NCBI RefSeq assembly: GCF_000275845.1
Contig: NW_006766890.1
Location: 251,042-315,041, forward strand
DNA from: Dichomitus squalens LYAD-421 SS1
Lineage: Eukaryota; Basidiomycota; Agaricomycetes; Polyporales; Polyporaceae
Direction of reading: 5' to 3'
DNA: 64,000 nt
Numbering within the stretch: position 1 is the stretch's first letter; every line of letters starts with the position of its first letter. Below, piece by piece: positions 46,531 through 58,459 of this stretch. The notes beneath the pieces were generated by a model that was not told the origin of the DNA, made no database searches, and worked only from the letters and a program-made list of their open reading frames with translations. Both the position numbers and the translations under genes were made by a program.

Positions 46531-47145
46531 ATGGCATCCGCCTTCACGAACTTGTACTACAAACGCGTGAGTTATCGGTCGTGCACGGTCTCGTACGTGT
46601 CTCCAACTGGCGTTCTGCAGGCTGTGGGCACCGCCAAGCCATGCTACATCTGCAATAAGCCCACTACGACCGTGCTGGCCACGATCAACACCGTGGACTT
46701 CTTGTATACCTGCGATGCCCACCTCTCAGATCCGGGCTTCGCGAGTCAGGTGGGCATCACCAATGACGGCGTGGGTGCGGGTGGCGCGAAGAAGATGGGC
46801 CTAAGCCCGGAGGAAATCGCGAAAGTAAAGGCGGAGTACGAGGAGCGCCAGAAGAAGAAGGCCGAGAAGGCTAAGGAAAAGGAGAAAGACGAAGAAAAGG
46901 GAAAGGACAACAAGGAGGGCGAGAAGGACGAGAGTAAGGGCGAGAAGAGCAGCACGCCTGGGACGAAGTCCCCTCCTTCCTCGAGTGCGAGCCCTCCGCA
47001 CACCACGCCGACGCACCAACGATACACATTGCATCGCGACATCTTCGCGCTGCGTCTGGCAGAGCATCGCAGACGCAGGCAAGCCGCACAGGCCAAGGAG
47101 CTGGCTCCTCGATTTCCCGGTGCTCCGGCTACGCCTCTCCCATGA
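46531..47145 (+). CDS. VFA1: VPS4-associated protein 1 (Vfa1)
   Basis: Vfa1 binds and stimulates the ESCRT disassembly ATPase Vps4 at endosomes. Start 46531 gives MASAFTNLYYKR. After one intron (about 46567-46618, GTGAGT...CTGCAG) comes AVGTAKPCYICNKPTTTVLA, with the CxxC of the family's zinc-binding N-terminal part, then FLYTCDAHLSDPGFA. A long Lys/Glu helix (SPEEIAKVKAEYEERQKKKA) and a run of K, E and D follow. The C-terminal helix TLHRDIFALRLAEHRRRRQA is like the Vps4-binding (MIM-type) end. It stops at 47145 after APATPLP. Length is about 185 residues, close to the usual size. Confidence 0.9.
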   Translation: MASAFTNLYYKRVSYRSCTVSYVSPTGVLQAVGTAKPCYICNKPTTTVLATINTVDFLYTCDAHLSDPGFASQVGITNDGVGAGGAKKMGLSPEEIAKVKAEYEERQKKKAEKAKEKEKDEEKGKDNKEGEKDESKGEKSSTPGTKSPPSSSASPPHTTPTHQRYTLHRDIFALRLAEHRRRRQAAQAKELAPRFPGAPATPLP

Positions 47146-47653
47146 CTCGCTCTGACCTCCGGTTCGGAGCTTTGTCTCGATATTGGGTCTCACATGTCCT
47201 GCTACACCCATACTCTGTCATGTTCTTCATCTCGTTCAGAATCTTCTGCTGTACGTTTGAGTCCACGGAATGGATCGCTACGTCATGAACGTTCACTGTA
47301 TCACCTGGATGGTCGGATGATCGCTGAGTAAGGCTGTGGTCTGCTTACATAGAAATGCAGAGTTCCGCAACGCTTCGTTTGAACACGGATCCTTGAGCGA
47401 CCGTCGCACGTCGCACTACTCGGTACATCTCGGAAGGGTTGAACTGAATATGCGATCAGGACGAGCTTACAAGCCAAGCTCACATTAAAGGGAATAGCTA
47501 CTATCTCCAGGACGATAGGAGCAACGCTTCCTCTCCCATACATAAGAAGCTAGATGTGATCAGAGCCGAGTACAAGGATAGGTATGATACAGCGAAGCCC
47601 TCCCAGTTTCTCACCAAATGTCCCGGAGGTAAAGTCTGTAAAGCCCCACCCTG
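47146..47653. other. Convergent 3' region, VFA1 / ENT transporter
   Basis: About 510 bp holding both 3' ends. An 80-codon frame at 47301-47543 shows no motif. Confidence 0.4.
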
Positions 47654-49301
47654 TTACTCCGTAAATGGATTGCAATCGCAAACCGCCGCCCGGACCGCGA
47701 AGCTCAGTATACTGCCCACCGCGAGCCCACCGACCAAGCAGAAGCTTGCGACGGTCGCCGCCACATCCACGTCCTCCGCTCGGCCCTGCAGGCGCGGGTT
47801 GTGCGCGAGCGACGGCGCGGCCATCATGCACATGCTCGACACGTAGCCGTTCGTGAGCCCGAAGGCGACCATAAGCAGCATGAACAGCGCGTCGGAGCCG
47901 ATGATCGGCCCGCTCGAGGACTGGGAGGAGCTCCACTGGATGTTGCACATGAGGAAAAGCGGGATGAAGAGCGTGCGGAGGAGGGACAGCGTCAACAGGC
48001 GGCGCGCGGACCAGACGTGCAGGCTGGGGAGAGAGCACAGGGTGCGGCCGGTGAAGTCGCCGACGTTGAACATGAGGAAGTGAATGGCGCTGAACACGAG
48101 CGGGTGTACGGACGGATTCGTCGACGTAACAGAGATCGTGATGGGCGGAAAGACAGCCTAGTATGTCCGAGAGATCAGTCAACACGAACCCGGCATACAT
48201 TGCTTGCCAGAGAGTGACGCACTAAGGTGACAATGAAGACGTACGCGACCGCGAGGTTGAATGTACCATTGGTCTTCGCCAGACGTACCGCATAGTTCTT
48301 CTGCTCCGGCTTCCGGAGCTCGTGCACAGTGTCTATGCCGTTTTCCTCGTGGAGGAGCGAGGCCCCTTCCGCCGTTGATGGTCGACGTGCAGACCTTTGC
48401 GAGGTTACCGCCTTGTACGCAGGCAACGAAACCAGCCAAGTATACACTCCGACGCAGACAAGGAGGAACACGGTAGACAGACCGAAGAACACGAATGCAG
48501 ACTGCTCCTCCGGTTCCGACGAAGCGACGATCATTTCCGGTTTGGAGCTGCCCACGGAAGCAAGAGCGCTGAGGACCTGTACGCCACTAATCACAACGGC
48601 AACGGCAGCCTGGCCAGACATCAAGGCTTGCATAGCGGAGGGACCAAACAGTGACGCGACGGCGACCACGGCCGTTTGAAGGTAAGAACCTGCTGCTGCT
48701 TGACCGATTGCGTTGAGCAGGACGAATGCGAAGAAGCCCCCTGGAGCTGGGTGTGTATACGTGCTGAACGTAAGGAGGAAGCATAATGCTGCCAGGGCTG
48801 TCAAGGAGTACAACACTCGACGTGTGTTTGATGCCTGCGCACTTGTGAGAATAGTACAATCACAAAGAAATGGAGGCACGAACCTTCTTTGCAGTCACGG
48901 TAGCATGGGCCAGGAAGAGGAAATTGGCTGCGGTGAATGTTGTGGAAAGGTATGATGAGAAGACGCTCTTTAACGATGTGCCCGCGACTCGCGACTGAAA
49001 ATATGGGGTCGCGGTGATGAGAGCTGGAGTATGCATTGAGCTTCGTTGAGAGGTTCCCGCACATTAGTCGATGGATGCACGTACCATTCCATGGTAGAAG
49101 CACTGCGCAACCGAGCAGGAAGTGAATCCAGCGTATTCTTGTATCAGCCAGGTTGTGACTGAACACTGCAGGAACTTCCGCTAGTACCACCTCTTCGTCC
49201 AAGTCGAGGTCCGGAGAGGCCGTCGGAACCACATTCGAGGCTACCGGTGCTTGCGGGATGGGATGGTAGATGGCCTCGGAAGCCCTATGCTGTTCCGACA
49301 T
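47654..49301 (-). CDS. Equilibrative nucleoside transporter (ENT/SLC29 family, Fun26-like)
   Basis: ENT proteins move nucleosides across membranes; the yeast member Fun26 acts at the vacuole. Start 49301 gives MSEQHRASEAIYHPIPQAPV, a soluble N-terminus with an acidic LDLDEEVVLAEVP. The first membrane helix WIHFLLGCAVLLPWNALITA contains the family's PWN. Further helices include LSTTFTAANFLFLAHATVTA, VLYSLTALAALCFLLTFSTY and GFFAFVLLNAIGQAAAGSYL. QTAVVAVASLFGPSAMQALM, VFFGLSTVFLLVCVGVYTWL and FNLAVAYVFIVTLAVFPPIT follow. NVGDFTGRTL is the conserved N-x-x-D-x-x-G-R motif in helix 8. The C-terminus SFCLVGGLAVGSILSFAVRA ends CDCNPFTE at 47654. Four or five introns restore frame. Confidence 0.93.
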
Positions 49302-50442
49302 CCGGATAGTCGTGCGATAGTACCAAGTCTCGCCTTTAAGGACCCGGTGATGGCAATATGGGAATCCGTAGGTTGGAGGACGAAAGAAGGTGAGAGCGGG
49401 GCATGGTGGATGGCAGAGGCGTGCCAGTGTCGACACGCCCAACCATCCAGAGACGCCCACATGTGCAGCGGCATGTCTACCGGATCGAGCATTTCCAGCA
49501 GATCTGCCTCTCGCCTTCGCCCACACCTTTGTTCCTCAGGTCGCCACTTCAGCTCGACACACCACAGCATCTCACATTACCTTCGCCTTCTGTCTATCAA
49601 TCGGACACGTTTTGCCTCTGGTATTCACCGACGAGCGTTGGCGTCACAGTCTCGAAGGAGTCTGCGTCGTACCATTCGCCGTTCATTGGTCTCGGCACAC
49701 GAACAACAGTATCGCACAGGTCCCATACCCTTGTCGGATTTCTTCACCTCCTGAAGATGCTCCCCTCTGCATGTGCGCGTTGAGAGCCTCCTGACTAGAA
49801 CCTGTCCGTGACGCTGTCCGTGATGTCAGGCTCTACAGCTGTTCACGACCATCCCATCCCAGACCTCTGGACAGGACTACCGCGTGAAACATCGTTGTTC
49901 TTCAGGGCGCCTCCTCTCCGTTGAAATTGCAAGACGTGATAGACTCTAGGCTGGAGACCTGCCAAAGTTTACCTACGCATCTTGCAGTCCATATATAATT
50001 CGGCCACTCTCATCCATGTCGCTCTGCCCACCGAAGTCATGATGCAAACATTCACCTACATGATCGGTGATGGCCGTTGTAGTGAATTCGTGCTCATGTG
50101 TGTATGTTCTTGGCCCTGTATAAACTATAGCATCCCGGATTCTCGATGGAAAGTCCTCAGCAGTATCAAGTCCTTTTGCTCTGTTAATAAGGACTTCATT
50201 GCGCATTGTGTTCAAATGTTTCCGGCGCGCGAGAAGTCACGATTACTACAACGCAACTGGCCAGGATCCCATTGAGACGCGGTTTCAGTTCTGGTCTGTA
50301 CGGCCTCGCGCTTCTCCGTCGGACGACCCAAGGCAAGGGAAGCCCAGTGGTATTCGCTGCTGGGTTCCGTGTAAGGTGGGTGGCTCTGTTCCTGAAAGAG
50401 GGGATCTTGACTAGGATTCCTGACGCATACATTCCTGTGGTA
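49302..50442. other. ENT upstream region and unassigned sequence
   Basis: The left part is the ENT promoter. At about 49982-50275 a plus-strand frame reads HVALPTEVMMQTFTYMI, which faintly resembles an F-box start, with NKDFIAHC later. Without a longer match this is too weak to call a gene. Confidence 0.35.
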
Positions 50443-51972
50443 GTGTTCTCGCACACGTTCGCTTCCAAGGGCGTCATGTGGGGGGAACCTCAGATGCGCA
50501 AGATGTCGTCCTCACACCCTAGCTACCATCTCGAATGTTCGAATGTCATGCATGTCGCCGCAATGCAAACGGGCTTCACATGTAGATTTCTCTCGTGCAA
50601 CACACATCGTCCAAATGTGAACATCCACAATTCACGGCCATAGCACAAACGCGGTCACGTTACCTGGACCAACAGAGCTTGTCTAACATAACGCGCCTTT
50701 CCACCCCCAACTTCCTCTTGACGGCCGCGTTCTTGGTGCAGAAACGGCACGCGCCATGCCACCAGTATCGAGTGGTCAGCGCTCAGCCTCGAGCAGCACG
50801 TTGGCATAGAACACGAATGCTGCAACCCCAAGCCCCTGTCAGCCTCTCTCGTAGCCAATCATCCTCAACACTTTGTTCTACCTACGCCCGATGACGTCTC
50901 ATCAGTTCATACTCAGCCAGTCGATCGTTGGCCAAGAAAGACCCAAGGACGTCATAAGCCTTCCGGCGTGCTGACCTGCCGGTGTACCGCAAGGCGTCAT
51001 GAGGAGGCTGACCACGGGCTGACCTGGGCAGGTTAGCAACGCTGGCGAGCATANNNNNNNNNNNNNNNNNNNNNNNNNNNNNNNNNNNNNNNNNNNNNNN
51101 NNNNNNNNNNNNNNNNNNNNNNNNNNNNNNNNNNNNNNNNNNNNNNNNNNNNNNNNNNNNNNNNNNNNNNNNNNNNNNNNNNNNNNNNNNNNNNNNNNNN
51201 NNNNNNNNNNNNNNNNNNNNNNNNNNNNNNNNNNNNNNNNNNNNNNNNNNNNNNNNNNNNNNNNNNNNNNNNNNNNNNNNNNNNNNNNNNNNNNNNNNNN
51301 NNNNNNNNNNNNNNNNNNNNNNNNNNNNNNNNNNNNNNNNNNNNNNNNNNNNNNNNNNNNNNNNNNNNNNNNNNNNNNNNNNNNNNNNNNNNNNNNNNNN
51401 NNNNNNNNNNNNNNNNNNNNNNNNNNNNNNNNNNNNNNNNNNNNNNNNNNNNNNNNNNNNNNNNNNNNNNNNNNNNNNNNNNNNNNNNNNNNNNCCTGGT
51501 GGTGGCCCAACCAAGGTGCGTGGTTTCTTTTCGGTGGTGGGACTCGGGCTCGGCTACAAGGTACGTGGTTTCTTCCTGGTCGTAGCGGTTTCCGCTTCAA
51601 GGTGCGTCGTTTCTTTTCGGTGGTGGCCCAAAGGTAGGTGATTTCTTCCCGGTGGTGGCGGTTTCGGAAGCAAGGTGCGTGGGTTTCTCCCTACCGGCCT
51701 CTGGCCGCTCCAAGGTGCGTGGTTTCTTTTCCCGAGGGAGGGACTCCGGTCCTGGCGCATACCTTTCCGTGGTCCTCGGGATAAGTACCTTCCTGCTCGC
51801 CGCCTCTGGCCGTTCGGCCTGAGGCGGGGAGCAGGTTGGGAAACCAAAATGCGCGGTTTTGTCTTCTCGTCAATTGTACATTCTGACGCTTGTTCTGGAC
51901 GAGCTACACCGAGCTCTCTGAACTGGGCGCTGGCAACATGGTCGTGTTCCAGTCCACTGTGTATCGATGTAG
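50443..51972 (-). repeat. Dispersed repeat, copy B (inverted, gapped)
   Basis: Same element as copies A and C, on the other strand. Its core runs from 50944 to 51884, with the hairpin at the right and the seven-motif array partly lost in the gap. The shared flank from 50443 to 50943 matches copy C (59260-59765) closely, more than it matches copy A. At the right end similarity stops near 51972. No transposase frame. Confidence 0.75.
51054..51494. other. Assembly gap (441 N)
   Basis: A run of 441 unknown bases inside repeat copy B. Copies A and C have 59 bp between the same flanking words, so the gap may hide an expanded repeat or be a rough size estimate. Confidence 0.95.
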
Positions 51973-52192
51973 GTCGCGTCTGTCGTGCAAATTCGTCCGC
52001 TCCTCTATCTGATCAAGTATGTTAGACTTATGTTCCAAGGGGCAGGTCAGAAGGAGTAAGTAACGCTATGCCGCATATGTCCCTCGATGACTTCGTGAAG
52101 TTGATCGTATATTCAATTTGTTGCCGCTATAGATGTCGTACCGATACAACGAATGTTTTTTTTTCCAAGAATACACTAGAGCAACTCGCCCC

Positions 52193-55100
52193 TCATGTCA
52201 ATAGTTCCATTACGACACCTAGCCGACCTATGATGAGTCTCAATTGATGTGCGCGAAGAGGGTGATACGCACCGGCTCCGATTGTCTCACCGCCACGCCT
52301 AACTAGAATCCTCCCCATCTCCTTGTTCACCGAGAATGGTTCGATGGGTATTGGGAGAGCTCTCGATGCGGGGCCGGAATATAACGATCCACGTAAACTG
52401 ATCTCCACCTCGGCGGACATGTTCTTCGTCAGTACTCTCGGTTTGCTCTTGATCACGTTACCATTAGAACGATCGAGGACGGAGATCAAGCGGGATATCG
52501 ACGCTGGCACGTCAAGAGAGTGGTGGAAGAGCTCGATCTGCGCTTGCCACTCAGCCTGGCGCGCAACAAACTGCGAAGGCCTCAACTCACCGATGTCCCC
52601 GCAGTAATCGGAATTTGAATATCGAAGACAATAATTCTAGCAATGAATGAGAAGGTTAGGGGTATGATACTGCCTGGACGACAGAGGACACTGCCGATAT
52701 TCAGCGATACAGGGTCTACACTCGTGAGGATGAGGTTAACGTTCGACCCAGCACCTGCCCATGGGAGGCTCTCGCCGTCATTGTCAATCACTGAGAGTCA
52801 TAGGCCATTAGGTCTGGATCGTAGATAATACCATACACCATGCTCACGCTTGACAGTCGCTGATTCGTCTCCTGGAACGATTCGCAAACGTTCGCCGGCC
52901 ACGACGATCCCTCCACACACCCGCCCAGACACAGTGATGCCGGACGTCGTACCCTTGAAGATGTTCGAGATAGGAAACCGCAAGGGCGCGTTGATGTCGC
53001 GAGTAGGAGGATCTAGGGCGTCTGTCAGAGGCATTCAGTCAGATATAGCCGGAGTGTCAGCTAAGCCACCCTTACCAAGCAGGTCTACCAGCGTAGGACC
53101 CTCGTACCACTTGAATAGAGGACAGTCTGCCGGTTCCCGGCGGGTGAGGTTGACGCCCTCCATAGCTACGACAGGCACGAACTTGGTCTTGCTCGGATGG
53201 AAGCCCGACTGCACCAAGAATGGCTTTAGGAGCTGTACGATCTCGTTGTACCGCGACTTCGCCCACTCGACCTGATCTAGCTTGTTGACAGCGACGATGA
53301 CCTGGCTGACGCCCAGACTCCGGACGAGTAGCAAGTGCTCGCGCGTCTGGCCCCCACGGTCGAACCCGGCCTCGAACTCTCCGACGGCGGCGTCGACAAC
53401 GAGGAGCGCGGAATCGGCTTGGGAAGCCCCCGAGATCATGTTCGGGATGAAGTCGCGATGGCCGGGAGCGTCAAGGATCGTGATGATTCTGTGCGGTGTG
53501 TTTAGGGTCTGCAGAGCGATGTCCATCGTAATACCACTGTGTGAGCGATTCGTATCTGAGCATGGTGTCAAATTAGCGCAACGTAAATGAGCACCCACCG
53601 CTCCCGCTCCTCCTGAGTCCCATCGAGCTCCCATGCCCAGCTGAAGCTGCTCTTCCCCATCTTCGCGCTCCCTCGCTCATTCGCGACCCGCTTCTTCTCG
53701 TCTATCTGCCCGAGCTCGTACAGCAAGCGACCCATCATGGTCGACTTGCCCGCGTCTACGTGCCCTACATCCTCCGTCAGTCTGATACACAACGCCAAGA
53801 GAAATAGCGCTCACCAACAACTACGAGGCTGAGCGACCGCTTCTCGCTCTTCTCCTGTGCCGTCAGAGCAGCCTTTGCCTCCTCGATCAACTTCTCCACC
53901 ACTGCCGGAGGCTTCGCGGGCTCGTCAAGGATCACTTCTAACGGATCGTCGTCGTCCAGGTTCAATCCCGCGATATCAAGTTGCCTTTGGTCGACCGTCA
54001 TCGTCTTCCTGAGAGAGCTCGTAATGGCTGCAGCGGGCGTGCCCGCCGTCTTGTACGCTCCTGGCGCAGATTTCGACTTCTTCGCCAAAGGCGTTCCTGG
54101 GACGACTTTCTTACTTTGCGTTTGCGCTTGCTGTGCCTTTGCCGCTGCCGCTTTCTCGGCCTTCTCGCGGTCTTTCGCAGCTACAAGGTTTCATTCAAGT
54201 TGGTACAATCGTTAGAACATGAGAGCACAATTGCGACAGAAAAGCGAAATAAAAAGCAATAACAATGTCCCCAGGAAATGAAGAAGATGGAGTGGAGCAG
54301 ACGGTGATCCTAGTGTTGGCGTGACGGATGCGAAGACTGTTGCCCTTCGCTCAGCGCGCCGACGCCGTCATCGCAGAAGAAACCGTAGAGGTCGTCCGCT
54401 GCCCTAGCGAGGTGCCTTTCCGCGCGTTGTACACAATATCATCTGGACTCGGCACGTCGAACGCGAACCCGCGCAGTGAAGGCATTGTAGGCGGCAAGAC
54501 CGTATCGATGCGCCCTCCACGGGAGCGCCTCCGCTTGGCATCTTCCTCGCTGGTGCGGCTCCGCTCGTTCGAGCGCCTCCTGTCCCGCTCCCGCTCAGCC
54601 TGATGGTGCTCGCACAAATGCGCGTTCTCAGACCCGTTCACCGAAGTGCCGTCGGACGCGTCGCTCACTAGCAAGGTCGCAAATGCCGAAGGCGGCGCGC
54701 GTGAGCGGATGGCACTTGGCGAAAACATCGGCACCTCGAAGACGGGGGCATCCTCTGGCTCCGGCTCAGGTTCCGTACTCGCCTTGGTGCGGGAGGACTT
54801 GCTCTTCATAGCGAGCTTCGACTGCTTCGGCTCCGACGACTTCGCCGACGCCGAGCCGGCAGAGGGCACCCTAGGCGAGCCCGCCTTGGGAAGGGGGGCA
54901 ACCGTAGGCTGCGATGGTGGGACCTTGAGCTGGTTCCTCGAAAGTAGGCCGCTGAGAGACTGGTAGGATGTCGTAATCGCTGTCGTCGCGGTAGGCCCGT
55001 TGGCGGTTGGGGTGAGGTACTCCGTGGTCGTCCGCGGCAAAATCAGACCCGGGTGAGAGGTCGACTGTGGCTTTGACTTGCTCTGCTCCTTTGCCTTCGC

Positions 55101-57135
55101 TTGAGCGAGCTTCGCCAACTTCGACAACTGGCGGGGCTGTGGGGAGGTAGAGGGTGCTTGGGTGCGAGGAGGGCTAGAGGGAGGTGATCGAGGAGCGACA
55201 GGCGGAGACTGGGGGACAGAAGGAGGTGACGAAGCAACCGACGGAGTCGCATAGCTTCCAGCGGATGCCCTTCTCGGGATTGGAAGCGGGACCGGGGAGG
55301 CCCTCGGTGTGAGATGATCTTCGACCTCCGTGGGCGTCCTCGAGGAAGTGTATTGAGGAGATTTAGGCGGTGGGGTGGGTGGCACCGTGGACTGTCTGGG
55401 CGAGGGTTCCTGTAGCGCTTGGCGCTCCATAGCCTCAAGAGCAAGAGCGCTTTGTATCGCCTGCTCCACCTTCCTGGTCATAGATGAAAGGTCTGTCAAA
55501 TCCGAACCGGCGTCGGATGATGGAGGCCGTGGGGGCAAGAGGGAGACGAATGAAGTAGCCGCGGGATGCAGCGCGGTATATGTGGCATTCGTCGAGGTAG
55601 CTTCTGTCTCCGGGACTGAGGTATGCGAGCTAACACTGCTCACATTTGACCTTGCGTTGGACCGCGCGCTGGACCTAGAGCTGGCCAGCGCCGACAGTTT
55701 TGATTTCTTCTCACCCTTTCCACTCTGAATGCTCTGCGTACTCTGTGCCGTCTTCACGCTCCTCACACTCGCCTCGCTGCGTGTGTCGTCGCTGGGCTTC
55801 ACAGACCTCGTCAGTAAGGAGGCCGAAGAGACCGCGCCTTGCGGCGGACGCGCGGTTGACTTCGATATCCAGTCGGGGATGTCTGGTATGCTCTCCGTGT
55901 TGTAGTCTAACATAGTCGGCGGCCTAGAACTCTCAGCCGACGAGGAGGCGGCTGAGTAGTCGATCATCGGAGGGCCAGGTGGAGATCCTATTTCCATCGA
56001 CAAACGATGTTCCGCCGAGGAGGAGGGGGAAAGAGGAATGACATTTGGGTCCAAAGATTGGGGACGTTCGGGCGAGGGACTCGAGTCCGGTATCATATGG
56101 AGCGTCGGACGCTCTGAAAGATGACACAATTTGAGATGCATACGACTGCACTCAACCTGGAGCACTTACCAAGCACCTGCCCGTAGTCGGAGGTGGTGGA
56201 CGTTTTAAAGGTAGTGTTGGAATCCCTAGGCTGGGGAGGGAAGTCTCCATGTCTGCTATTCTCCGAGCGCTCTGTCAACTCGGTGATAGTATACAACGTC
56301 CAGACGCTCCCGGGGCGGGTAGATGTTCTCGTTGTCTCCGCGTCGGGCGACGAGACGTAGTCGCTTGAGGAAGTGAGGCGGACAAAGGGAACGTTGTGCC
56401 TTCCGCTGGCATCGTCGGTCGGCGGAGACCAGTCAGCATAGTCTCCAGGTGGGGGCATGGGTAGTGGCTTCCCGTCTTCCGAGTCAAAGACGTCTGGAGG
56501 GAAGTGCCCACGCCTCGTCAGCGGGTTGTTTCGATAGGCCCTGTAGGGAGAACATGACGTGCACCTTCTCGCTGCTGCCGTGTGGACTCCAGTAGCAAGG
56601 GCACCGATCCACCACACCACGCCAAAGAGATGGAGTGGGGGAGGGAAGGGGGAGAAGGGAGAAGAAGGTGCGAAGGTTTAAGTTCGAGAAAGCTTACCTT
56701 TGCGTGCCTGAGCAGCCAATCTGCGCTGTTGTTCATCTGTGCGAAGTTCTTAGACTCCTCTGCTGCAAGACGGAAAGTGAATGCGACATACCTAGGAGCC
56801 AAGCGGTCGTCTGCTCGATATCGAAAAAGTAATGGTATAGAGCGTCCGTGATCTCCGCGTCCGAAATCTTGGAGGACTCTTCGTCTCCGATTATGCTGCG
56901 GACATGCTCTAGCCCGTTCATCATTCGTTCTATTGTGCTTGTGAGCGTTAGGACGATACGAATGAGAGCTGGGGCCCACCATGGTCTTCCGAACTAAGAT
57001 CGTCGTAGCCGCCGTCGGAGATATGGCCCTCCTCCAACTCCTCTGCGATGACAGACGGTCAGAACAGCGCCTTCTACGAGAGGCATGAAGCTTACCATTG
57101 AGATTCATGTTGCGTATGATTCTGTGACGGGACAT
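52193..57135 (-). CDS. HBS1: HBS1-type translational GTPase (ribosome rescue)
   Basis: Hbs1, with Dom34/Pelota, splits stalled ribosomes in no-go and non-stop mRNA decay. Start 57135 gives MSRHRIIRNMNLN. Small exons then form the Hbs1 N-terminal domain: EELEEGHISDGGYDD, MMNGLEHVRSIIGDEESSKI, SDAEITDALYHYFFDIEQTT, AWLLEESKNFAQ. About 700 disordered residues follow, carrying the Hbs1-like QLSKLAKLAQAKAKEQ and GFAFDVPSPDDIVYNARKGT. The GTPase domain shows VGHVDAGKSTMMGRLLYEL, ERGITMDIALQT, LDAPGHRDFIPNMISGA (G3) and VNKLDQVEW (G4). The beta-barrel parts include FPISNIFKGTTSGITVSGRV. The last exon joins GGETIGAG to VVMELLT, stopping at 52193. The junction between the long exon (ending near 54360) and the exon at 54180 could not be fixed. 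Total length of about 1,300 residues is roughly double yeast Hbs1. Confidence 0.87.
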
Positions 57136-57351
57136 GGCGGATATAGTACAGAATGCAGGTAAAGATACAGAGTGGAGCGGCAGTTGCACCGAAGAGATGA
57201 GGTCCACCCGGCGTCTCAGGCGGCTTGGTTCGATCTACGCGGCGTGACGTGACAACGGTGCATGTAACAGGGTGTCCTCTGATGCCGCCGCGCCTATCAA
57301 GTTGCAGTCGCCCCTCAATATCCTGTTCAGCAAACCTTCCCTCCTCGGTCT
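57136..57351. promoter_or_regulatory. Divergent promoter, HBS1 / mitochondrial SSB
   Basis: 216 bp between start codons. No site assigned. Confidence 0.45.
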
Positions 57352-58021
57352 ATGATGTTCTCGTTGTCGTTGTCTGCTCGCGCTGCCCTGCGCGCGTCGT
57401 CGCGCGTAGGTGTGCCCTTCCCGATTGGCGCGAAACTCTCACTGACATAGCACCTTCACAGTCCTTCTCCACGTCTTCCGCACGTGCCGCTGATATGGCG
57501 AAACTTTGTCTAATTGGCCGTCTCGGAAAGGAGCCAGAGCTGCGGTATACCAAGTCCAACAAGGAATACGTCTCGCAAGTGCCATTCCCTTTGACGTAGA
57601 TAAGAGTTTCCCTAATATAACCTTCAGATACGTGGTTGCGACGCAGAACCCCCCCATAGCTGACGCGGAGCCGACAACGACGTGGCACTACGTCCTTTCC
57701 TTCCTCCCCAACGCCAACAACTATCTCCGCTCGCTCAAAAAGGGCTCTCTTGTCTACGTAGAGGCCAACTACGAGCTCCGACAGCCTGACCCCAACGCCG
57801 ACCCTAACACCCCCGAGGGTCAGCGCCAAATCTTCCTGAGACATGGTGCGCGTCATGATCGACCTGCTGAATTTGCTGAATCCTCACCGCGAGGCCAGAA
57901 AACATCCGTGTTCTCCGCCAACCCCACGGGAGCAGGGAGGATGCTGACGCGGAGTAATTTTGCCTGTGCAGACCGTGACGTCGTTCTCTACACCCTACCG
58001 CCTGCCCCCTACTCACGATAG
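57352..58021 (+). CDS. RIM1: Mitochondrial single-stranded DNA-binding protein
   Basis: Bacterial-type SSB coats single-stranded mitochondrial DNA during replication. ATG 57352 gives MMFSLSLSARAALRASSR, and after an intron ending TTCACAG (57461) SFSTSSARAADMAKLCLIGR, together a good mitochondrial targeting sequence. The OB-fold continues LGKEPELRYTKSNKEYVS. The next join uses a GC-AG intron (GCAAGT...CTTCAG, about 57574-57630) to give YVVATQNPP, then TTTWHYVLSFLPNANNYLRS, LKKGSLVYVEANYELRQPDP and EGQRQIFLRH. A last intron (about 57847-57971) leads to DRDVVLYTLPPAPYSR and TAG 58019-58021. The ending differs from the usual RHETIRVL of the family, so the last splice site is less certain. Confidence 0.87.
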
Positions 58022-58459
58022 CTTTCAACTTGTGTATTCATACGTTAGCCATTTCTTGCGACAACTTAATCACCCATCATACGAAGGCTTGAGTCTACTT
58101 CGGTCTGCGGATAGAGCGCATGGATGGTCGCACATCTGGGTGTCATGAAGGGATTCCCTAACTCGTAGTAAGCCTGCTTGATGACTGCAAACTTGATCAC
58201 ACGAATGTGCTGCCAGCGCGCACCTCTCTACCCTCGTCTTCTCATCACTTACGTTGACTTGAATCGTGCAATTGAAGGGATACCAGGCTCAGAGCCTACA
58301 GTATTACCGGCCATAGCAAACTGTGATTGAATCTGATTGGCAATATGCCATTCTTTGATCACGCCGGACCTCTAGTACGCGTTGCTGTCCCATGGCTAGA
58401 CATCATCACCTTCAAGCAGTCAGGACGACGACCTCGCGGGTATGAGGAGCGGCTTCTAT
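58022..58459. other. Intergenic, SSB 3' flank
   Basis: No gene seen. A 79-codon frame at 58327-58566 runs into repeat copy C and has no motif. Confidence 0.4.

Noticed and set aside
49982..50275. Possible F-box start (LPTEVMMQTFTYMI)
   Set aside because: The similarity is limited to about 14 residues and the downstream part does not follow the F-box pattern.
50882..51600. Open frames of over 200 codons across the N gap
   Set aside because: Most of their length is unknown bases.
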